This document shows positions 22,504 through 34,000 of a DNA stretch of 64,000 nucleotides, piece by piece. Each line of letters starts with the position of its first letter. The stretch's first letter is position 1. Location: assembly GCF_028858725.1 (NCBI RefSeq), contig NC_084776.1, positions 124,001 through 188,000 of the forward strand, written 5' to 3'. The notes beneath the pieces were generated by a model that worked only from the letters and a program-made list of their open reading frames with translations, did no database searches and had not been told where the DNA came from. This DNA comes from Colius striatus (Eukaryota > Chordata > Aves > Coliiformes > Coliidae). The position numbers and the translations under genes were made by a program.

Positions 22504-23365
22504 CAAAATCAACAACAGCAACAGTGCAACAGCAGCCGGCCTGCTGCACGGCCCCGCTCGGGCCTGAGGGGAAGCTCTGCGTTGGGTCTTCTTCTTTCCG
22601 TTACACTGGCCGGTTTTGGGGCGCTTTCCTCCGCTTCTGGCGGAACTGCCGCACGCGGAGCTTCTGCTGCGGAGAGCCCACAAGCGCCGGGCCAGCTGGA
22701 GGACCTCAGGCCCACGGAGCCTGCCCTTGGGAGGACTGAAAGGTGCCCTGTCCAGAGAGTGTCATTTCCGGGAGCCTCAGCGGCACTTCCTGTTTGGTGG
22801 AGGACTTGAGATCCATGGAGTGCGGCTCCTGGGGGACTGAGCGACTCGGAATGAGGCGCCGCTCTGGCCCCAGGAACTCGCGGTCGAGGGGGCGCTTCCG
22901 GGGCTGCCGGAAGCGCACGTGACGGCACGGGCCGGTGCCGACGCGTTGGTGGCGGCTGTCGGTGCAGCGCGGGGTTGTCGCCGCGAGATGGCGGAGCGCC
23001 CGTCAGTTCTCCGCGCTCTGCGGGCAGCAGTGGCGGGTGCGGAGCGCCGTCGGAGCCCTGGCGGTGCCGGTTCCCCCCAGGTCGCATCTCTCCGGGGCTC
23101 TGCTTTGCGGCGGTACCGGTACCTCTCGCCGCGAAGGCCACGGGGCCGGAGGCACAGGAGCTGTCCCGCGGGCGTTCCGTGAGGTAACGGTAAGTTACCG
23201 AAACGGCCTCGTTTGCTCATTCCCTGTTCCCGCGGCCGCGCCCGGGGAGGAGCCGCGTCTGGATCCTCGGACGCACGGGGACGAAACCCCGAATAACGGA
23301 GACGGGATGGAATAGCTGCTGTCATCGCAGAGTCGCTCAGGAGGCCGACTAGGAGGTGTAAGTAC
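22504..23365. promoter_or_regulatory. Orphan CpG island / promoter
   Basis: Dense CpG sequence with ETS-like CCGGAAGCGC and an overlapping E-box CACGTGAC near 22905-22922. ATGGCGGAGCGC starts at 22988 on the + strand, and GT donors lie at GTAACG (about 23183) and GTAAGT (about 23358). Several frames are open only because the sequence is GC-rich. A first exon of a + transcript is plausible, but no protein is recognised. Confidence 0.55.
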
Positions 23366-23599
23366 CATCGTTGCGGTGAGGGATGATCACATTGAGCTGC
23401 CCGCCGCGGGTCCTCCTCCTGCTGTTGTTACAACGGTGCTGCTGCGACACCGTTATTGCACAGATTTAATGTTGCAGCTGTTAAGTGGGAATTGTTCGTG
23501 ATGCCCAAACTGGGTTATAAATGCTTTTAAAGTTCAGTTTTACTGTGCACTGATAAAATTTACTATATCCTGGTTTTCCTTGAGTTCTACCTGGGAGCG

Positions 23600-26010
23600 A
23601 AGACATGGGTTTTACTAGTAGTCATGGTGGGGAGTGGCATCCTGTCTCGATGAGAGTGTAGCAGGGTTTAAAGTATGACAGTGTTTTAGAGTTACGTCGT
23701 CGGCTGCTGCTAAAATAAGTTTACGTCTGTGTGCTCTTTCTGGGGACAGAGCTGCAGTTGATTTTTTTTTTTTTCAATAATTCTACTTTGTGGGGCACGG
23801 GTAGATACTGGTGTCCTGAAATCAAAAGATGGCTTTTTCCTACCATCTCAGCTACTGCTGCTATTGCTGGAATACACTGAGGAGTACCATTTGTGATGGG
23901 ATCTATCTTAACTGAGTAATATCCTACAGGTAGTAATTGCTTCAGTTCTCTCTAGATCTTTTAACCTCTGGCCTTCCTTTTAAATAAAGCCCAACAAATA
24001 TTTACTTTTACACAGCTGTAACTTGGATGTTAGTTTTATACATAAATGCACCGTGTCTACCTAACAGCTATCTCTTTCATTACTTGCTATCAAAAGTGAT
24101 CCATGTGTTATACCAATACTGAATATCTGGATAGCTCTGTGTCTTCTGCCTCAGTTTTCAAAATTTGCAAGAATATAATTGGTGATACTGTAAAACCTCG
24201 AGGTAATCGTGTGGCTCTCCTCTTCGATTGGTTTGCTGAAAAATGCAGCACTAAATCTCTTAATTTGAAGAATTTTTCCCATTGTGGAATTTGCAGTAAA
24301 ATGGTTGACGAGTCTGGTACTGCAGGATGCGGTACTATGACACGTTCCTTAATCTCCCTGAAGTCCTGTACAAATCTATCTACTGTGTTATGTTCTTCAT
24401 CAATTCAATTTTTTGCAACAAGGAGCAGGGTGGTGTTGTATGGAGATTAATGTTTCGTGACCATACCATTTATCAAAACCTCACAAAACTGGTTTTGAAT
24501 ACTTGGACATGTGTCACTGGGGATGGGTTACTGTTTTATTGCTGGGGGAACACCTTCCCTTTGTTTTTATCTGCAGAGGTTGCACCGACTTTGATGATCC
24601 CTCATATGTTCTTGCACGACTCCACAATATTTCTGCAACTCCTTTCAATTCTGAAAGTGTTTCTAATTCACTTTTAGTTAGATTTTGATTTTCTTTTATC
24701 ACATTCACCCTCGTAATAATTGAATCTGTCCCTTCTGTTGGCAACCTTATTTTCACATGGAAGGCCTGCAACAGAGCTCTTCCCAAGAGACACCCTGTCG
24801 AGTCTTCAGCAAGTACCAGTCTTCCTCATACTCTCTTCATTCCAATGGTCTTGTTTTCTAATGTCCAGTGACATTAGAAGTTTAGTCAAGAGTCCTTTTT
24901 GCCTGCCCTGCTATGCCTCCTACCAATACTTGGTCTTTTGCACAGCATCCTTTGGGTACATAACTTAGGAGCGACAGGGTAGCATTAGCATCTACCAGGA
25001 ATACTATTTCTTTACTTTCAATGTTCTGCATTATATGTCCTTCTTGATTTGATTTTTGTTTTCCAGAGGGAGTATGTAACCGGTACCGCTTCTGGACTTT
25101 CTTCTAGTCACTGGGAACTTGCTTGGGAATGCTGATCAGATCGATACATTGGTCCTTCTGCACCGCTCCATGAGGACGCAGAAGGCAGTCCCGTTGCATG
25201 TGTCCCAAGTTCCCACAGGAATAACGTTCACGAGCTGCTCCTGGGTTTCTCCACCGTGGACTTGGTACAGAACACACGGCATCAGGTCAATACAGTCCCA
25301 TCCTCCTCCTTCCCCAGGGAGCCCATTCTCCATTCCTGTCCTGCAGTTTCTTTTGCCAGCACTGCTGCCGATAAATTTGCCTGCTATTTCTTTAACTTCT
25401 CTTTTGCCTCTATTCCTCTGTTTATTTTTTTCTCTCTCCCCTTCTGTCATATACAAACATTGATACACTCAGTAGCTGTGGTGTATTTTGTCCTTGTCAA
25501 CCCAGCAGATGTTTCTTTAACTATTTCTGGCTGTCTGGGGCTGCCTGTCCCACAAATAAGCTGATAGCGAGTGCCTCACGGAAGTCCCCCTCCACTTTAA
25601 TAAAGCTTGCCTGAGTCTCCCCAAATAATTGCTGGGGTGTTCATCCATTTTTTTGTCAGTATTCCCTCACCTTTGTCTGATTTACTCCTATTTCAGCACA
25701 GGCCCATGTTGCTTCTACTAAGTTTTGCAATGCTTGTTCATGAGCAGCCTTTCCCTTTGGTCTGCCGTAGTCCCAATTACGACTGGTTATGGGTCCAGAG
25801 GCTCTCCCACCTCCTCTTTGAGCCAATTCCCTATCTTTTTGAAATATTTTTTTCTCACCAGCTCAAAATAATTCCCTTAGTAATATCACAGTCTCCCCTC
25901 CGTTTAGGTTATACCCAGTATCATGTAAGGTGGGAGCAATTACTGTCTTAAGGGGGCTGCACAGCAGCCAGAGGCTGGGGGTCACTTTCTCTCACAGATG
26001 GTTCTGGTCG
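23600..26010 (-). mobile_element. Decayed gammaretrovirus-like (ERV1) provirus, gag-pro-pol fragments
   Basis: Read on the minus strand, the segment shows in order: a capsid-like gag part (about 26000-25250, with the QAAPD-type capsid end), a protease-like part (about 25060-24900, with a FLVDANATLSLL active-site-like string where intact enzymes have D-T/S-G-A), the beginning of reverse transcriptase (about 24790-24510), further RT pieces, and an RNase H start (about 23700-23640, LNPATL). Stops and frameshifts interrupt every part, and the protease motif has Asn where Gly is expected. No env or paired LTRs were identified. It cannot encode an active virus. Confidence 0.6.
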
Positions 26011-27600
26011 CTGCTATTCGAGTTTCATTCTGGAGGTTTTAACATAACTAACAACTGTAGAAATTAAAATACCAGAAACCAGGGATGCTGGCGGGAAGAA
26101 GCCACAGACACCCCACGGCATGATGGCATTTGGACAAGTGCCACAGCCCAGGTTGGGCACTCTGAGATTTTTGCCCTCCAGCTCCACTGGCCCCTATTTT
26201 TCCTGGAACCCCAAATTCCTGGAGGAGCAAAACCGCAGATACTCCCTTGGCCAACAGAAGCTGTGACTGCAGGGACGCAGGCAAGCAGCGGCAGGGACGG
26301 CTGTGCCGCAGCACGTATGCTGCGTGATGCTGAAAGGCCGGGGTGGGTCTCACACCCCTGGTACAGAGAATGTTATTCTGCAGGTGACGCAGAGCTGTCT
26401 GTAGCATCTGCACGACACACTCACCGCAGCACAGTTGGGGTTCCTGGATAGAAAATTAGGGAACCCCACACGGCGCTGCACCTGTGCCTCCCACACACAG
26501 GACTGGCCACCCAGCCACCGGGCAATGCCAAAACCGCAAAGCCCCTTGAATGCTCCAGTCGTGCAAACCAGTTACTGGGCCTAGCACTGCTCTGCTGCGG
26601 CGTTTATCTCGCCCCATGCACCCCCACGGCCACATCCTGTGGCCATTGCTGCAGAGCAGATGGGACCGGTGGGAAAGAAGTGGCAGGAGAATGAAAACCG
26701 TATTCTGGTTTGGGTTTGTGGTACACCGAGGAGCCTGGTCCTTTGGTGTGGCTCTGCACTTTGTGTTCAGCGTGGAACACAAAGCTTTCCTTAAATATAT
26801 ATAAATCACTTCAGATTATGTATTAATATGTAACGAATATATATTAAGATATATGAAGTTCTGTTGGATAGGATGTGACTACATCATTTAATGTTGTACT
26901 GGTAGTAATGAGCTTCACTGGGAATGACTTGCTGTAAATGCCAGCAAGTCCAGCCCAGTCACTCTGGCTCCAAAACAAGAGGTCCCATGGGGTGGAAAAC
27001 ACGAGGGTAGGGCTGAAAATAAGAAGTCACCAGAAACTGTCCTGAGCTTTGTCATTTGCATCTGAGCAGTTGGAGCGGTGGGAATGAACAAAACTGAATG
27101 CCCAGAGAGATGGACTGTGGTGCAATGGGCTGGGGATGGAGCACAGCTGCATAGGTCTTCCTCTCAATATATGGGATTTTGGGGCATTGTAATTACCTCA
27201 GCAGTCCTGCTGGCCTAATCACAGAGAATACAGGCGTGACTGGGAGAAAAACAGCCAAAGCCCTGCAATGTTCAGTACAAAGATCCCTTCCAGTTTTGAG
27301 TCAGCAGTGCTTTAGAAACACTTCCCGTGCAAAAAACGCAGCCATCTTCCGTAGGAAAACTCTACGATACCACATCCTGACATGTAAAATGTTTTGCTGG
27401 TATTCGATCGCTCTCTACGCAGCAGGACTCAGACCTTGATAGTGCAGGGAGGAATATGCTACACATGCCAGCCACCTGAAGAGGGATGGGACGGTCCCAT
27501 CAGCTTCCTAATGCGTGCATTCGGCGACTCACTCCTCCGTGTGCACTGACGCTGCAGGCCCCTAACAACCACCCTCTACAGAAAAACATGGGTACCCAGG
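26011..27600. other. Unassigned DNA upstream of CSNK1D
   Basis: No gene recognised. The left part may be the leader of the minus-strand provirus, but no primer-binding site or LTR end was found. 26790-26860 is AT-rich (ATATATAAAT). Confidence 0.35.
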
Positions 27601-27639
27601 TACTCACGTAGCCTAATACTCCTGCTACGGCCCTAACGC

Positions 27640-28008
27640 TTACCGCGAGGCGCACACTGCAGCTCCGGCTAGACAGGCGAGGGGCGCGCGGCCGGCAGCC
27701 ACGCCTGAGCGCCACAGCGGACGGCGCCCGCCCGCCAGCGCCGCGGCGCCCCGCCCCCGTTGCTAGGGAAGTGAGGTCACGCAGTATGGCGGCTCGGAGC
27801 CGAAGTGGCTGAAGGCAGGTCTTGTGGGGAATCCGCGTCCATCCTTCCCAGGAGTTACGGTGCCGGTGCTGCCTGTGTCGCTGTTAGCGAGCGGTGCGAC
27901 CAAAGGCGCGATGGCATCAGGAACCGCAGGGCTGTGAGGCAGCAGAGCGCGAGTCGGCAGGGAGGACAAAGTAACAGAACCGGGTCGGGCACGAACCGAG
28001 CAGCCGCC
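27640..28008 (+). promoter_or_regulatory. CSNK1D CpG-island promoter and 5'UTR
   Basis: CpG-rich sequence immediately precedes the CSNK1D start, with GTATGGCGGCTCGG (YY1-like ATGGCGGC) at about 27783 and a TGAGGTCACG element just upstream. The start is in a strong context (GCCGCCATGG). Confidence 0.7.
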
Positions 28009-31000
28009 ATGGAGCTGAGGGTTGGGAACCGGTACCGACTGGGCCGAAAGATCGGGAGTGGCTCCTTCGGGGACATCTACCTGGGTAAGGCGAGTGTGTC
28101 GCTGGGGACGTACCTGGCGGGTCTGTGGCTCTGTGGAGAGCGTCGGGGGCCGGGGGTTGAGGTGGACTCTGCTCGCTGCCGTGCCAGCTCCCAGCCCCCG
28201 GCGATGCTGGGCCGGGGGCAACCCCCGAGACCTCATTTCACCCTGTCTGGAGCGCAGGTTGTGCTGCCGTCCAAGAGATGCCCTTTAATATGAACTACCT
28301 TGCTAGGGGCACAGCGACAGATTCCGTTGACATCGTGTCCTAATTTGGACAGCGCAGAAGTCGGGAATTTTGGCTTATTTAGCTGCCTCTTCCCATTGTT
28401 GTCTTGTGACCTTGGACACCGTTAATCTTTTGATCTGTAAACCAGGAATAAGGGTATAAATCCTCTCATTTGGAAAAAAAAAAACCCAACAAACCGAAAC
28501 AACTCCAACCCAATACCGACCATGTTCGGAAAAATATTTTGGGAAAGAACCGTGTACATCAGGGTTAAACATCACTGCAGTTGACTGGGAAAAATCGCCG
28601 TCATGGGGATGTTTGTTTCTCCCGCAAAGCCTAAAAAAAATTACACAGCTACAGTTGACGAGATTACCGTTAAAAAGAACTTCTCCGATCCTTCAAAGAA
28701 TGCTTGTAGTTTGGCTATCCTGTTGCTTAAATGCAGTCTTAATACCTTATTGCGTATATCTTATTGCCTTCCCGTGATTTCTATGAAATTGTAAAATTTG
28801 CAGCATCGGCATTGTCTCTGCCTGTCTGTTTATGTAGCTCGCTGTCGTAACGGCTCACCCTTTATGATTATGACAAGCAATGGTGGGTAAGTTTTGAAAG
28901 CAAATGTTTTTAAAATAACATATTCTGCAAATTCTCAAATCATGTGTTAAATCTAGAGATATATAAATTGTATAGCCTACCACATAGAAACGAGTACTCT
29001 GCGTTTGAAAATTGTGGTAACTGAGAAAAGAAAGTAAAAAAGTTGGGGGCGGGATGAGAGGGAAGATGGAACTTACAGGGGCTCAGGCATGTTAATGACA
29101 TACGTCTGGAGGGACTAACTAATATGTGTGGTATGTTTGGCAGCATACGCAGTATGAGAGGTGGTTTTTCATCCTAGACAGCAGTGCTTCATGTTGCAGT
29201 GCACAGCTCTCTTTCCAAAATAATTGGTTAGCTAAAGCTGCTTGTTTACAGATAATGAAAAACTAGTTGTGTATGCCTGGTGAAAAAAATCTGTGTTTTT
29301 AGCTGAAGGCCTGCGGTTGTCTAGAGGCGGAGAATGTGTTTGTTTCTCTCTGCAATGCTTGCATAAAAGGTCAAAGACTGTCGTGAGAGAGACGGGGGTA
29401 ACGCTTGTGCAGAAAGTCTTCATTAGCTACCATTGGGATTTTGGGTGTAGATTAAGACAGTGATTCAGTTCTGAAATTTAGTTTCTTAGATGATCTGATA
29501 AACTCCTACTTTAGCTTTTAGCTGCTGCTCAGGCAAGTCAGTTTATATTATAGTATAATTTTAAATTGCAAGGAAAATAAACATTTTTATCTTTATGTGT
29601 ACAGCCCACACCGATAAAGCTGCACAGGAATTAATAGTTCTCTGTATATTGGTACTACTGCCGTGATGCACTTTGCACAGGATTTGCTCATCCTCATTTT
29701 TTTCTCCTTTTTATCTCTTTAAGTAGCCAGCCTGGATTTACTTTTAGAGCTTGCTGTTACATGGATTTCTTTTTCTCAAAAACTGAAGCCTTTTGTAGAG
29801 GCCCAGTTGGTTTGACGACTGTCATCTGGTACAACAGGCACTTGAAATCTGTGCTTTTTGTGGCAATGAAAGGAATTTTTTTTAAAGAAAAACTAACGGG
29901 TTTCTACTTATTTGTTCAGATTGTGCAGTAGGACATGAAGGCCTTAAAATAACTTTTAACGTTCTTTCAGCAGTCAGGGTTATTTCTCTCTTTTTTTAAG
30001 TACATATGCTTTCTGATAGCCCCTAGTGAATTTGTAGATATCTCAATGTAAATTTCCATCTCAGTTCTGTGCTTTGAAAAGGAAGATCTTATTATTACAT
30101 TATCAGATCGGGAGACTGGAACGTCTTCCTTATGAGGAAAGGCTGTGGGACCTGGGGCCGTTTCATCTAGAGAAGAGGAGACTGCTGGGGGGGTGGGTCC
30201 TCATTAATAGTTACAAATATCTAAAGGGTAGGTGTCAGGAAGTTGGGGCAGCACTTTTTTCTGTTTTATCTAGTGACAGGACAAGGGGTGATGGAAAGAA
30301 ACTGCGACGAGGTGATGGAAAGAAACTGGAACAACAAAAAAAAGTTCCATTTAAATATAAGGAAAAACTCTTTCACTGGTCAAGTGAGGGAGCCCTGGCA
30401 CAGGCTGCCCAGGGAGGGTGTGGAGTCTCCTTCTCAGGAGGTTTTCAAAACCCGCCTGGACACGTTCCTGCTTGGCCTGATCTAGGTGGACCTGCTTCGG
30501 CAAGGAGGTTTGAATAGATGATCTCTGGTCCCTTCCAACCCCCACCATTCTGTGACTCTGTAATTACTTTTGTCTGTTTCCAGTCCCGCCGTTCTTTTGT
30601 TGGTTTTGTTAATGCAGGAGTAGAGGGGAAGGACCTTATTTTTTTCAATTAGTTCTTTGGAATATGGAGTTGATGATTCTGTTGTTATTGTCCTAGTTCT
30701 TTCGTATTCTCTTCTGTTCTCCCTCATGCCTCAAAATACGTCTTCTGGAACTTGGAATGGCCCCAGCTTTGCTTGCTTGGAAGAGCGGGGTCAGCGGGAC
30801 AGAGTTTTGAAATGTAAGGCTCTGTTGTAAATAAAGGAGTGTGGACATCTTTAAAATGATAAAATTTAGTGATTTGTACCTGCGTCTTTTGAAGGTACCT
30901 TCCAGAAGCAAAGATGAAATTTGTGGAATCACAGATATTATAAACAGTGTAAAACAAGGGCAAGAGCATCGGGAAGTGAGGGGAGAGTGCCAGAGTAAGC

Positions 31001-34000
31001 ATTTGTTTTATTGCTCAGTCCACGAGGTCAAATAGTTATGAGTCTTGAAGGCAATGCAGTTGCTGTGCTTTCATTATTTTTGCTCTCTATATAATTTTTT
31101 CTTAAGAATGACTTTTGTGTTGTAAACTAGTTGAAAAAAAAAATCCAAGACTTTCCTTATGGGAGAGGATGTCGCAATTCCAAGTACGTTGGAATTTTTC
31201 CATTTTAAAGGAAACACTTTCGTGACTAGGCTTTCGCTTACAAATGGTGACTTCTCATTTTACTGCTCGTTACTGCTTTTTAATTACTGACTCTTCTTGT
31301 AATACTGCTTCTTGCTACCTCTCAAATATTATATTTTCCTTAAAGGAAGCTAGGCTTTTGGTAGTTATGGAATGATCTTAGAAATTCCATCTGGATGTTT
31401 AAGTGGACTCGGATATTTTAATTTATTTATTTTAATACGAAAATTCAGGTCTCAAATGAGAGGTTTTATATGGAGTTCAGGCTAAGGATCTTGGCTACGT
31501 TAGGTGATAAAGGCCTCTCAGGAAAAGAAACTTCCTAAGAGATGACCTGCTAAGTTGAGACCGTGGTCTGCCTAGTAAAGGTTTAGTACTGTGTTGAGCA
31601 GAACTCGATACTGCTAATAAAGGTCTCGATTCTTCCTGCAGGTTTTTGTGTTTGTACTAATCAAACATAAAACTCTGTAGCTGTCTCTAAAAATTAGTAT
31701 AGGCAGACTGCAATTGGTGTCTATTTTGAATTTGAAAATTTAAAAAGAAACCAAACCCAGCCCAAACCAAAACTCACTCTCTGGGGCTGATCACTCATGG
31801 AATAGTATTGTCTTGGGTCCACACTTTCCCTGATCTTGGCTACTGTGGAACTGAGGAGAACAGGTACTAAATGTAGGGATGAGCAAGAAACCACAGAGTT
31901 CTGTGATTCAAAATCAAGACTCCTATTTGTTTGAGGTGGGGATTAGCTCAGAACATAACGTCTTCCTCTTTGTGTTGTTGATCTGTCCAGTTACATTTCT
32001 GGATTGATAGGCACCATAGCTCATTTAGAGTTCACCTAAACAACACATTCATAAAGTGTGAAAACTTTAGATTATAGATTGAAGAGTTTCCAGATCCTGC
32101 TACAGCACTGTGACCAAATTAGCCTGCTGCCTGTTCTACCAGTTACTAAGTGTCACATGGGACGGATATATTCTTTTTCTTTGCATATTCGAACTGTTCA
32201 CCTTGAGTTGCGCTTATTGTAGGTAGAGTGAGCTTCAGATGGTTTGTTTTCTTGCGGTGTATTATGACATCCCCAATAAATATTGATCCTGGTGTTCGCT
32301 CAGAACAGCTCACTGTACCAGTGGTGCCACTTTAATATTGATGTATGCATGCTCACAGAAAGACATTTTATTAACCTAGAAAACCAACCAAAAAAACTCG
32401 CTTTAGATAGAGCTCATAGATAATTCCATACACCAACAGTTGCTTGTGAAATGAAGAGTCATGCCCATTTCAAGGTGTGTTAGCCTGTCTTCGTTAGCCG
32501 TGGTTAGCCTGACTTTATAGGCAAAAAGCTAGAAAGCTCTGCTGCTTAATCTCAGGAACAAGATTTTACAGTTAAAATAGTTAGATCAACAGGTAAGCCA
32601 ATTTTTCGGTCTCTGGATTCCTGAGGCAATAATTTTATTAGATTAAAAAAATATGTAGAAAAGAGAAGAGACAAGTTCTTGATTCTAAATGGTCCACCTC
32701 CCAACCAGATAAAATCATGAGGCGTCAGAATACATCTGGAGTATGTTGAGATTTAGAAAAGTTGTAGTCTCTGTGTCTGAGATGTGAGAGGAGGTGATCT
32801 GAATTCCTAGCCTATCTTACCTTGGCAGGGGTATATGCTGCACCTATAAACATTCATTCTGAGCACTTCCACCGCAAACTGGAACTGGAAAGACCACCCC
32901 TCAAAAGATGCAGTCTTTTCTTTATTTTTCAAGTGGAATAGCAGCAGTTTTGGCTTCTCCTGCTACGGTGTCTGATAGATGTGTCATAAACTGCCAATCT
33001 GTTTGAGAGAATATGTAAGACTTTAGAGGTATTTTTACATAATCGTGTCTGAAGGTATTGAACAATTGCTGGATGTTTGCTATCAAGAAGTAGTTTGTCA
33101 ATATTAATTTTGTTTCTGTCTTGACAAAGAAATGCATCCTAAAAAAGTATTTTGACCAGTGTTTTCAATTCTTCTTGTTTTAGGAACAGATATTGCTGCT
33201 GGGGAGGAGGTTGCAATTAAGCTGGAATGTGTGAAAACCAAACATCCTCAGCTCCACATCGAGAGTAAAATCTACAAAATGATGCAGGGTGGAGGCAAGC
33301 AAATTATTTTCCTTCTTCAGAGATTTAACTGATTTTTTGTTATATATGTTAGTATTATGTCTTCTGAGTTAAAAATATCTCCTTGCTCTGAGAATTTTAA
33401 GACAGGGTGGCCTCAGTAGTAGAGTGAAGTAGTTTTGTGGCTGCTGTGTGGAACTCTGCTAGGATAACTCACTCGTATGTTTTAAAACTCTGCAAATAAC
33501 ATGGGACATAAACTTTGTGTAGTTTTTTTGCTTTTGTTCCGTAGTCTCTTGAGTTCTTTCTGAAGCTCAGTATCTCAAGTGCAAAATACAGTAATCGTAC
33601 ATCTAGGAATGGATGATAGTGTGTATTTCCGTGTAGTTATGTTTTAATTCCCGCATCATTCGGTCAACCCGCTGCAAAGTCAGAGGTATTTTACGGTCAT
33701 CTTATAGACTTTGATGCTACAAAGTTAATTTGTATAGTCTGCAGTAATAATATTCAGCGGTTTGTCATTGTCTTTATTTTCAGGCTTCCAGTTTGCTTCT
33801 TATTGCCGTCTTGAACACTACATGAGTATTAATACTTGTAAAAGGCGTAACATTCAAATCCAAAAAACCCCACTAAGTACTTTCAAGTTATGAGCTAAGC
33901 ACAAAGGCTGGGAGTTTTCTGGAGAAGAGGAAAAGTGCTATATTCAGACCTCTGTTTATATAATTTTATATTGGTTCCGCTGTGAAATTGTCAAACTTTT

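Noticed and set aside
22509-23325. Long Arg/Ala/Pro-rich frames on both strands
   Set aside because: CpG-island composition keeps all frames open; no family recognised.
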